NCBI GenBank assembly: GCA_023384315.1
Contig: JAHDWY010000261.1
Coordinates: 1-6,711, forward strand
Reading direction: 5' to 3'
Length of the DNA: 6,711 nt
DNA from: Candidatus Hydrogenedentota bacterium
GTDB taxonomy: Bacteria; Hydrogenedentota; Hydrogenedentia; Hydrogenedentales; SLHB01
The notes below the pieces were generated by a model, which was given only the letters and a program-made list of their open reading frames with translations, did not search any database and had not been told where the DNA came from. Positions 1 through 5,837 of the stretch are shown here, piece after piece (position 1 is the first letter of the stretch; each line of letters begins with the position of its first letter). Position numbers and translations under genes: made by a program.

Positions 1-1
1 A

Positions 2-844
2 CGATCCGTGGCCGACGTGAAATACGCCCAGGGCTACTCCAGCATCACCCGCGTCGACGGCTTGCGGCTGGTCAAGGTGACCTCCGAAGTCGATTCCAAA
101 CGCGCCAACGCTGAAGAAGTGCTGAATGACATGGTCGAAGGCGGATTTCTGCCGGAATTGCGCCAACGCATGCCGGGCTTTTCCTATTCCTTCGAGGGTC
201 CGCAGAAGGACAGCCGGGACGCGTTCAGCGGCCTGGCCATCGGATTTCCAATCGCCTTGTTCGGGATCTACATCATCATCGCAACCATGTTTCGTTCCTA
301 CATCCAGCCGGTCATCGTCATGTTCACGGTACCGTTCGGACTTATCGGGGCCATGCTGGGGCATCTCGCGCTCGGATACGATGTAACGATGATGAGCGTC
401 TTTGGAATGGTCGCCCTCGCGGGCGTCGTCGTGAACGACGCGATCGTCTTGATTGAGTGCGTTAACTCGAACATCGCCGAGGGTCAACCCTTTTTTGAAG
501 CGATTTCCCGGGCAGGAGCGCGCCGGTTTCGAGCCGTCATGCTGACGACCATTACCACCGTCGGCGGGTTAATGCCCCTCATCTTGGAGCAAGATTTACA
601 AGCCCAGTTCTTGGTTCCTATGGCGATTACCATTGCCGCGGGAGTCGCATTCGCCACACTATTGACCCTGCTGTTCATCCCGTGCATGCTGGGCGTCCTG
701 AACGACTTCCGGCGCCTCGCACATTATGCGTCGCACCGTACCTGGGTATCGCCGGAGGACGTCGAGCCGGCCAGACTGCGCAACGTGGACGAAGAACTCG
801 AACAAGCAACCCGATCGCCCCAGCCCGTGGCCATCGGCAAGTAG
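2..844 (+). CDS. RND-family efflux transporter permease, C-terminal part (5' end cut by window)
   Basis: This is the C-terminal third or so of an inner-membrane RND (AcrB/MexB-like, HAE/HME type) proton-driven exporter, which pumps drugs, metabolites or metals through a tripartite complex. The frame is open to the window edge, so the GTG at 8 is almost certainly internal. Counting from base 8, residues 1-70 are the end of the second large periplasmic loop (DGLRLVKVTSEVD, ANAEEVL). Five membrane segments follow at about 74-95, 101-122, 127-151, 175-193 and 201-230, matching TM8-TM12. Family signatures are visible: FRSYIQPVIVM, MVALAGVVVNDAIVLIE (136-150) and GARRFRAVMLTTITTVGGLMP (170-190). 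A cytoplasmic tail of about 45 residues, rich in Glu and Asp, ends the protein. The TolC-family gene starts 53 bp downstream, supporting one operon; the adaptor (membrane fusion protein) is expected upstream. The substrate cannot be told, since the N-terminal part and porter domains are mostly missing. Confidence 0.95.
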   Translation, partial: RSVADVKYAQGYSSITRVDGLRLVKVTSEVDSKRANAEEVLNDMVEGGFLPELRQRMPGFSYSFEGPQKDSRDAFSGLAIGFPIALFGIYIIIATMFRSYIQPVIVMFTVPFGLIGAMLGHLALGYDVTMMSVFGMVALAGVVVNDAIVLIECVNSNIAEGQPFFEAISRAGARRFRAVMLTTITTVGGLMPLILEQDLQAQFLVPMAITIAAGVAFATLLTLLFIPCMLGVLNDFRRLAHYASHRTWVSPEDVEPARLRNVDEELEQATRSPQPVAIGK

Positions 845-882
845 GCAGCGTATCGCAGAACCGGTCACATGCAGCGGAATCT

Positions 883-890
883 GAGAAGGA
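883..890 (+). promoter_or_regulatory. Ribosome binding site that fixes the TolC-family start
   Basis: GAGAAGGA lies 7 nt before the ATG at 898. The reading frame stays open upstream to 682, inside the RND gene, but only the ATG at 898 has a Shine-Dalgarno sequence at good spacing and opens directly onto a signal peptide. Confidence 0.7.
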
Positions 891-897
891 CTCATTC

Positions 898-2622
898 ATG
901 AAGCGCGTTCTGATTGCCCTTTCCTTGATCGTGTCGCAAACCGTGTACGCGGCGGATGCGCCCGGTGATGCGCCGGCGTCCGGCGTCACGCCCGAGCCTG
1001 CGACCGCACCGATGGAGGATGCAGCGTCCATTCCCGGTATCAAACTTCTCGCACCGCTCGAACCGGATGCCGCCGACGGCGCCACCATTCTCGATCTACC
1101 GCTAGCCGAGCAAATCGCCATTGCGGACAACCCGTCCCTCAAAGCGGCCGTAGCGCGCGTCCAGCAGGCAAAGGCCCGGGTGCGGCAGGCCGTCGCCGCC
1201 TGGTACCCCCAACTCGATCTCCTCGCCTCCGCTACGAACACGTGGCTGTCCGAGCGCGATTACCTCAACGCGAGACGCGCAGCCTCGGATGGCCTCTGGT
1301 CGCAATGGGCCCTCGGGACCCAGGCCCGTTTACAAGGGCAGATCGTTTCGAATTTCAGCCAAGTTCTGAACGGAGTCACCTCGCTCGTTCTTCCGAACAC
1401 CGGAACCGGCCAGGCCGGCCAGCAGGGATTCGGCGCGTCGTCCCCCGCATTGACGAACGCCCAGATCTTCCAGGACCTGCTCGATACGAGCCTGCTTAGC
1501 ATCAAGAGCCGGGGGTCCGTCGACGACTCCTTTGAAAACTATAACATCAGCCTCATTGCGTCATGGGTGATGTTCAATGGCTTTGAGCGCAAGTTCGCCA
1601 TCGCCGAAGCGAAGTACGGTTCGCAGGAATTCGAAGCTGCATATCAAGAAGCGCAACGTCTCCTGCTGTCCGCCGTCGCGCAAACGTACCATTCCGCGCA
1701 ATTGGCCCGCGAGAACATTGGCATCGCCGAGGCCGATCAGGCGTTTAACGAGCGCCAGTTGAAGGAAGCCAAAGCGCGCCGCCGCGTCGGCACCGGGTCG
1801 CTCAGCGACGAGCTGAACTTCGAAGTGCGCGTGAACGCGGCGCGCGCAAGCCTCATCCAGGCCTACCAGGATTACAACATCGCCATCATCGCCCTGTCCG
1901 AACTGCTGGGGTTTGCCGATGCCCGCTTTCCCGAAAACTACGTGCTGGCGCCGCTGAATCCCGAGTCCCTCGAGGAACTCAATCCGCCGGAGCCGGAAGC
2001 CTTGGTGCAACTGGCGAAGTCGTCGCGTCCCGATCTCGCGGGCAGCGAATTGGCCGTGAAGCGCACCGCCGCGACCATCGGCCGCGCCCGCGCGCCTTTC
2101 TACCCCACGGTCACGGCGCAGGCGTCGAAAGACGGGTTCCGGTCTGACAACTTCAAGTTCGGCGAGAAGGACTTTGGCACGTCGGTCGGGGTGAACGTCC
2201 AATACAATCTCTACGCCGGAGGCGCGAAGAGCGCGCGCGTCACCGAAGCAAAAGCGTTGCGCACCGAAGCGGAACACTCGCTCCACGAAACCGAACTCGC
2301 CGTCGCGAGCGAGGTTCGCCAAGCCGTTCAACAGCTTCAGGCCGCCCAGGAACAGTTGGTCCTGCAACGGGCCAACGCGGTCTTCGTGCAGCGCAACCGC
2401 GACCTCGTCGAGAAAGAATACGCGGGCGGCGTCGGTTCCCTGGTGCGCCTGAACGAAGCCCAACGCGATCTCGTGTCCGCCGAAGGCAATCTCGCCGCCG
2501 CGCGCGTTCAACTGCGCCAAGCCTGGCACGACGTCTACACCGCCACCGGCGAAACCGTCGTCCCCTACACAACCGACTCGGGAATGGAAACAACCGTAGT
2601 CGAGGCCGGGGAAGAGGAATAA
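898..2622 (+). CDS. TolC-family outer-membrane efflux protein
   Basis: This 574-residue protein should be the outer-membrane channel of the tripartite pump whose RND permease is encoded just upstream. It starts with a Sec signal peptide, with likely cleavage after VYA at residue 18. There is no lipobox Cys, so it is not the lipoprotein (OprM) subtype. An Ala/Pro/Asp-rich linker covers about 19-62. Two OEP repeats follow. Repeat 1 has helix LPLAEQIAIADNPSLKAA (67-84), the AWYPQLDLLAS strand (101-111), the second strand YNISLIASWVMFNGF (215-229) and long helices to about 338. Repeat 2 runs from PEALVQLAKSSRPDL (366-380) through FYPTVTAQAS (401-410) and GVNVQYNLYAGG (431-442) to the coiled-coil helices ending near 550. 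The Glu-rich tail (VVEAGEEE) is probably periplasmic. The loop between the two strands of repeat 1 is about 100 residues, far longer than the matching loop in repeat 2. Length is somewhat above the usual 430-500 residues, mostly because of that loop and the N-terminal linker. Confidence 0.95.
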   Translation: MKRVLIALSLIVSQTVYAADAPGDAPASGVTPEPATAPMEDAASIPGIKLLAPLEPDAADGATILDLPLAEQIAIADNPSLKAAVARVQQAKARVRQAVAAWYPQLDLLASATNTWLSERDYLNARRAASDGLWSQWALGTQARLQGQIVSNFSQVLNGVTSLVLPNTGTGQAGQQGFGASSPALTNAQIFQDLLDTSLLSIKSRGSVDDSFENYNISLIASWVMFNGFERKFAIAEAKYGSQEFEAAYQEAQRLLLSAVAQTYHSAQLARENIGIAEADQAFNERQLKEAKARRRVGTGSLSDELNFEVRVNAARASLIQAYQDYNIAIIALSELLGFADARFPENYVLAPLNPESLEELNPPEPEALVQLAKSSRPDLAGSELAVKRTAATIGRARAPFYPTVTAQASKDGFRSDNFKFGEKDFGTSVGVNVQYNLYAGGAKSARVTEAKALRTEAEHSLHETELAVASEVRQAVQQLQAAQEQLVLQRANAVFVQRNRDLVEKEYAGGVGSLVRLNEAQRDLVSAEGNLAAARVQLRQAWHDVYTATGETVVPYTTDSGMETTVVEAGEEE

Positions 2623-2751
2623 GTTGCCTGTCTCGTTGCCGGCGCGCTGAGTGCAAGTCACGACAAGCCGTCCCATACCCTTGAAGAACATCCCCCTTGA
2701 TCCCCCTTCAATGGGGGAATTTTGTCAGGCCGAAGTTTTGGTATGTGCGCA

Positions 2752-2767
2752 GCCTAATGGCCTAATG
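2752..2767. repeat. Perfect tandem pair of GCCTAATG
   Basis: GCCTAATG occurs twice back to back in the central part of the inverted-repeat element. It may be replication slippage inside the element or a paired protein-binding site; nothing in the sequence decides between these. Confidence 0.6.
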
Positions 2768-2785
2768 CGTAACCGTGGTCGGCCC

Positions 2786-2798
2786 AACGCGAAGCGTT
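2786..2798. repeat. Small stable hairpin with a GCGAAGC core
   Basis: AACGC-GAA-GCGTT is a perfect 5-bp stem with a GAA loop. Its core GCGAAGC (2789-2795) is the DNA mini-hairpin known from biophysical work to be exceptionally stable. It sits inside the terminal arms of the repeat element. Confidence 0.6.
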
Positions 2799-2843
2799 AC
2801 TAGTATTCGCCCTTTGAAGGGTGATTAAGGGGGATGTTTTTTG

Positions 2844-2868
2844 GTACCGAATCCCTCTTGATCGGTAC
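2844..2868 (-). terminator. Candidate hairpin terminator at the glycosidase stop codon
   Basis: GTACCGA (2844-2850) and TCGGTAC (2862-2868) form a perfect 7-bp stem with an 11-nt loop. The stem includes the last base of the glycosidase stop codon on the minus strand. On that strand the hairpin is followed by an A-run, not a U-run, so it is not a classical rho-independent terminator; it could protect the 3' end of the mRNA or be chance. Confidence 0.35.
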
Positions 2869-4967
2869 TAGGGCGCCCATTCCGGAAGCGAAGCAATCCA
2901 CTCCTCGTATGCGCCGCGAATATCCTCCGCGCTCGTGAAGGGGACGTACAACACGCGCGCGCGATACCCGTACGTTTGCCCAGGAACCGGGTCCCGAATG
3001 ACAAACTGCCAGTCCCACGCGGGCGAATGCGGATCGAATTTCCCGGCCGCATTCTTGATGAAGTTCCACAACGCCAGCCGCATCGGTTCTTTGCGATCGA
3101 ACATCATGACGTAGGCCATTGTGTCGTCATGCGTCTCCGGGTTTCCGTCGCCGTCCACCAGTCCATAGTAGAAGGGTAGGAGAAACGTCTTCGCCGGATG
3201 CTCGATGAGGTTCAACGTCTGCGCGCCCTCTTCATACGGCAGCGGCGGGACGCCATGGTACGCGATGGTTCCCGTTTCAAAGCCGTCTTCGGTGTCCTCG
3301 CCGAAACTTAGCCATCCTTCCCGGTCGCCGTCCATGCCGTAGAAGTAAAAGCGCCGTTCGCGCGTGTGATTCATATAACTCGCCCACATGAACGCGGCGA
3401 ATCCCAGTGGAAAGCGGTCCTCGGTCGGCGTCGCGCGAAACTCCATGTCGACGGTGTCGCCATTCAGCGTAAACCTCATCTCGCTCGCCATTCCCCACGT
3501 GTTCCCTTCGGCGGGATAACGGATCGTCGCGCTCGCGGGTCCGTTCGCTACGACTATATGCGGGTCGGCGTTGGGCGTGAACATGGCAATATCGTGATCC
3601 GCCGCCGTGCCGTTGAAGATGTGCTCGAAGTACAACCCCGTCGCGTCGTCCCGGAACAGGTTCTGATCGGGATACGACGCATGGCGCAACGGATTGAACC
3701 CGTTACCCGATCGACGCCGATTGGCGATGGCGTCCAGCAAGCGGCCTCGCCACGCGCCGCTCGCGACATCCACCTTGTGCCCCTCGGTTTCATACGTGCG
3801 GATGCGGTGATTCGCCAGTTCCAGCTCGCGCAAAAGATGTTTCCGGGAGTTCTCCGCCGTGACGTTCGTCGAATCTTCGTGGCGCGGGAAGTCGTAGACC
3901 CACAACGCGGCCAAGGGCACGTCGTTCAACTCGAGGTCCGCAATCTGCTGAAGGAATTCCCGCCGCGCCGTATCGGGCCCGCCATGCTCCGCATCGTCCG
4001 GGGCGCCAAATTCCCCCACAAACAAGGGCTTTTTCGCTTCCCTTGCAGCCGCCATCCCGAGCCCCAGGATCTCGTCATATGACGTGTACTCCTGCTCGAA
4101 TCGCTCGCCGTGAATGTGCGGATACACGTGAATCGACAACAGGTCCAACGGATCCGGATGCTGCGCCAGCAGCGACTGCGCAAACTGCTCCCGCGAGTCT
4201 CGCGTCCAGGAAAGCTCCTCGCGTTGGTGCCACGCCGAAGGCCTCGGCAGGCTGTTTCCCGAGGTGATCGGCCGGTTCGGATCGAACTCCCGCACCGTCT
4301 TGCCGAATTCCCGCAATGCCACATTCAGCATCTCGTGGGTGAAGTCGTCCGCTTCCGAACGCTCCGCCGGGGTTCCGTTGCGCGGCACCACCCACGGACG
4401 ATGATCGGCTGCGTTCGGCAGGTCGATGGCGAGGTTATACTCGTTGCCAAACTCCCAGGCCCAGATCGCCGGCGAGTCCACATATCGCGACACGACTTCC
4501 CGCGTGTACTTGCGCATGAACGCGATCGTCTTGCTCTCCGCGCTTCCCCACTGGTTTCGAGGTTCGCCAACGACGTCGGGTACGGCTCCGTTCCACCAGA
4601 ACAGACTCGGCACCAGACCCACGCCTGCATCCTCTGCCGCGCGAACGACGTCATCCAGGAACGCGAAGTACGTCTCCGGGTCGTCTTGATACAACTTCCA
4701 GTCTATCGGCCAGAATCCGCACGCCATAAAGCGCGCGAAGGGAATCCCGCTTTCGCCCAATACGCGGAGACCTTCCCGGTAACTTGTGTCTTCCGGGTCG
4801 GCGATTCGGCGGCTAAACGCGCTGAAATAGTTCACGCCCACTGCTCGGAACGGCTTGCCGTCGCGGAGCAGCGTTCCGGTTTCATCGATTGAGATACCCG
4901 AAGCCGGCTCGGCATTCGATGCAAACGTCATCGCCCCGGCCAGCAGAAACACAGCAAGATTTCGCAT
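2868..4967 (-). CDS. Secreted GH5-like (clan GH-A) glycoside hydrolase with an unassigned C-terminal domain
   Basis: This 699-residue protein begins with a Sec signal peptide, with likely cleavage after SNA at residue 19. The start is supported by GGGGAG six nt upstream (4974-4979). Residues about 25-390 look like a clan GH-A (beta/alpha)8 barrel closest in style to GH5: FRAVGVNYFSAF (40-51), the conserved Arg in IPFARF (R79), WAWEFGNEYN with the likely acid/base E176, SIHVYPH (H280, Y282), LFVGEFGA with the likely nucleophile E319, and W356 in ALWVYDF. Both catalytic Glu residues are present, so it should be an active retaining glycosidase on a beta-linked glycan; the substrate is not evident. 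Residues about 400-699 have many aromatic, beta-prone stretches (GLYFEHIFNG, SEMRFTLNGDTVDMEF, LGFAAFMWASYMNH) and look like a separate beta-rich domain that I cannot assign. It may bind carbohydrate or be an accessory sandwich. The gene stands alone, convergent to the efflux operon and divergent from the next one. Confidence 0.88.
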   Translation of the reverse strand: MRNLAVFLLAGAMTFASNAEPASGISIDETGTLLRDGKPFRAVGVNYFSAFSRRIADPEDTSYREGLRVLGESGIPFARFMACGFWPIDWKLYQDDPETYFAFLDDVVRAAEDAGVGLVPSLFWWNGAVPDVVGEPRNQWGSAESKTIAFMRKYTREVVSRYVDSPAIWAWEFGNEYNLAIDLPNAADHRPWVVPRNGTPAERSEADDFTHEMLNVALREFGKTVREFDPNRPITSGNSLPRPSAWHQREELSWTRDSREQFAQSLLAQHPDPLDLLSIHVYPHIHGERFEQEYTSYDEILGLGMAAAREAKKPLFVGEFGAPDDAEHGGPDTARREFLQQIADLELNDVPLAALWVYDFPRHEDSTNVTAENSRKHLLRELELANHRIRTYETEGHKVDVASGAWRGRLLDAIANRRRSGNGFNPLRHASYPDQNLFRDDATGLYFEHIFNGTAADHDIAMFTPNADPHIVVANGPASATIRYPAEGNTWGMASEMRFTLNGDTVDMEFRATPTEDRFPLGFAAFMWASYMNHTRERRFYFYGMDGDREGWLSFGEDTEDGFETGTIAYHGVPPLPYEEGAQTLNLIEHPAKTFLLPFYYGLVDGDGNPETHDDTMAYVMMFDRKEPMRLALWNFIKNAAGKFDPHSPAWDWQFVIRDPVPGQTYGYRARVLYVPFTSAEDIRGAYEEWIASLPEWAP

Positions 4968-4997
4968 TTTCTACTCCCCAAATGAGTTCCCGGGGCA

Positions 4998-5027
4998 ATA
5001 CTACCCGCCCCGGCCGCAACGCGCCAA
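4998..5027 (-). promoter_or_regulatory. Possible sigma70-type promoter of the glycosidase gene
   Basis: Read on the minus strand, TTGGCG (5022-5027) and TAGTAT (4998-5003) are separated by 18 bp, each matching the -35 and -10 consensus at 4 of 6 positions. The position, about 30 bp before the start codon, is right, but matches this weak arise by chance. Confidence 0.22.
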
Positions 5028-5036
5028 ATCCGCAAA

Positions 5037-5065
5037 TTGATGGGTTCCAAAGGCTATGATAGGAT
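5037..5065 (+). promoter_or_regulatory. Possible sigma70-type promoter of the two-gene envelope operon
   Basis: TTGATG (5037-5042) and TAGGAT (5060-5065) are 17 bp apart, each matching consensus at 4 of 6 positions. Transcription would begin near 5072 and give a leader of about 30 nt. TATGAT at 5055-5060 is a better -10 hexamer but has no -35 at usual spacing. Confidence 0.3.
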
Positions 5066-5089
5066 ACGCAAACGTCTACGAGATTAGCT

Positions 5090-5094
5090 GGAGG
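5090..5094 (+). promoter_or_regulatory. Ribosome binding site favouring the ATG at 5103 over 5097
   Basis: GGAGG is only 2 nt from the ATG at 5097 but 8 nt from the in-frame ATG at 5103. The second spacing is normal, the first is too tight, so 5103 is the more likely start. The choice changes the protein by two residues only. Confidence 0.7.
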
Positions 5095-5102
5095 CAATGT
5101 CG

Positions 5103-5819
5103 ATGAGATCCGTCGCGATACTGGTTATTGCGGTCTTTGCGGTCGCTGCTCCCGTGACAGCACAAGGTGTTGTGGGCGACCTGCTCGCCGGGAAGCTGGT
5201 CGATCCGCAGGTCGGCCAGTGGGCCTGGTATGATCTGAGCTCCGGCCGGGACAGTAAGAAGTTTGTCGTTCGCCAAGCCATCGTGGGGGAAGAGAAAGTC
5301 GGCCGCAAGAGCGGGTACTGGGTCGAGTTTGAAGTGGTCCCCGAAGTTGGATATCGAGTCGTGTACAAGATGCTGCTCACGGGACCTGCCAGCGACCCCA
5401 GGAACATCGTCCGTGTGATCGAGAAGACCGGCGCCGAACCGGCCGTGGAACTCGAAGTCGATCCCAACGCAAGCGGCGAGGAAGCCCCCAAGCCCGAGCG
5501 AAAACCTACCGGCCAAGAGGACGTTGCCACGATGAACGGCGTCGTCAGCGCCGAACACTACGAGGTGGCGCAGGGCGGCCAGACCATGCATCTCTGGATC
5601 AATGAGAGCATCAAGCCCACGGGAATCGTCAAGCTCGAATCATTGGATGGCCGCATGGTCTTGCGCAACTATGGAGAAGGCGGCGAGTACGCCAAGAGCG
5701 TGATTACCGAACAGCCAATCTCCGCGGCGGAAGCGGCCAAGATTCGCGAATCCCAGCCGGAAGCGGCTCCCGAGGTACAGACCCACGTGGGCACGGAATC
5801 CGAATCGAATCGTAACTAG
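5103..5819 (+). CDS. Exported protein of unknown function
   Basis: This 238-residue protein has a clear Sec signal peptide with a hydrophobic core at about 4-16 and likely cleavage after VTA at residue 20, so it should be periplasmic or secreted. The mature part has two beta-rich stretches. The first (about 37-110) includes VGQWAWYDLSSG, GYWVEFEVV, YRVVYKMLLTG and NIVRVIEKTG. The second (about 145-205) includes MHLWINESI, KPTGIVKLESLDG and MVLRNYGEGGEYAKSVI. They are joined by a charged Glu/Pro/Lys-rich linker (about 118-140). The pattern recalls uncharacterised exported proteins in which a substrate-like beta sheet ends in 'G-V-K-x-E-S ... L-x-x-Y-G'; a LolA-like or DUF4412-like fold is possible but not shown. 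There are no mature Cys residues and no evident catalytic motif. The C-terminal 35 residues are Ala/Glu/Ser-rich and probably disordered. The stop is 18 bp before the lipoprotein gene, so the two are likely co-transcribed. An alternative start is 5097. Confidence 0.85.
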   Translation: MRSVAILVIAVFAVAAPVTAQGVVGDLLAGKLVDPQVGQWAWYDLSSGRDSKKFVVRQAIVGEEKVGRKSGYWVEFEVVPEVGYRVVYKMLLTGPASDPRNIVRVIEKTGAEPAVELEVDPNASGEEAPKPERKPTGQEDVATMNGVVSAEHYEVAQGGQTMHLWINESIKPTGIVKLESLDGRMVLRNYGEGGEYAKSVITEQPISAAEAAKIRESQPEAAPEVQTHVGTESESNRN

Positions 5820-5837
5820 GCGGGCGGGAGAGCGTCA

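Larger units (their letters stand above)
2684..2841. repeat. MITE-like element with 37-bp imperfect terminal inverted repeats
   Basis: The left arm (2684-2720) and the right arm (2805-2841) are reverse complements at 32 of 37 positions without gaps. Each arm carries AAGGGGGATGTT or its complement, and the left arm holds a tandem ATCCCCCTTG / ATCCCCCTTC (2690-2709). The 84-bp centre has a nested inverted repeat GGCCGA (2728-2733) / TCGGCC (2779-2784), a tandem GCCTAATG pair (2752-2767) and a small hairpin (2786-2798). There is no open frame, so any movement would need a transposase supplied elsewhere. No convincing target-site duplication could be seen. The TTTTTT at 2837-2842 just at the end of the right arm means the folded plus-strand RNA could also act as a terminator for the TolC-family transcript. 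CCCCCTT-rich intergenic repeats of this look are common in several environmental bacterial phyla; the assignment as a mobile repeat is inference from structure alone. Confidence 0.7.
2623..2867. other. Convergent intergenic region without a gene
   Basis: This 245-bp stretch lies between the convergent TolC-family and glycosidase genes. I see no credible coding frame in it. It is mostly occupied by the inverted-repeat element at 2684-2841 and a separate hairpin at 2844-2868. The first 60 bases after the TolC stop show no clear terminator of their own, so the repeats may end transcription from one or both sides. Confidence 0.6.

Noticed and set aside
8..10. GTG as the true start of the RND gene
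   Set aside because: The protein would start inside the second periplasmic loop; the frame is open to the window edge, so this codon is an internal Val.
682..897. 72-codon upstream extension of the TolC-family frame
   Set aside because: It overlaps the end of the RND gene, reads as Arg/Pro-rich shadow sequence, and would bury the signal peptide; the ATG at 898 has a good ribosome binding site.
1561..2691. 376-codon open frame on the minus strand opposite the TolC-family gene
   Set aside because: It is antisense to a protein with clear family signatures, its product is rich in Arg/Gly/Phe repeats with no recognisable domain, and long antisense frames are usual in GC-rich genes.
2684..2841. 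CRISPR array or integron attC site
   Set aside because: There are only two arms, in inverted and not direct order, with no regular spacers, and no R/L box (GTTRRRY-type) core sites were seen.
3366..4082. 238-codon plus-strand frame opposite the glycosidase gene
   Set aside because: It lies wholly inside the glycosidase on the other strand, is Arg/His-rich, and shows no signal, domain or ribosome binding site.
4110..4892. 260-codon plus-strand frame opposite the glycosidase gene
   Set aside because: Same reason: it mirrors the catalytic-domain coding sequence and its product has a composition typical of an antisense shadow.
5022..5027. Possible sigma54 promoter (TGGC...TTGC) before the glycosidase
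   Set aside because: The TGGC and TTGC blocks are only 3 bp apart, far less than the spacing of a -24/-12 promoter.
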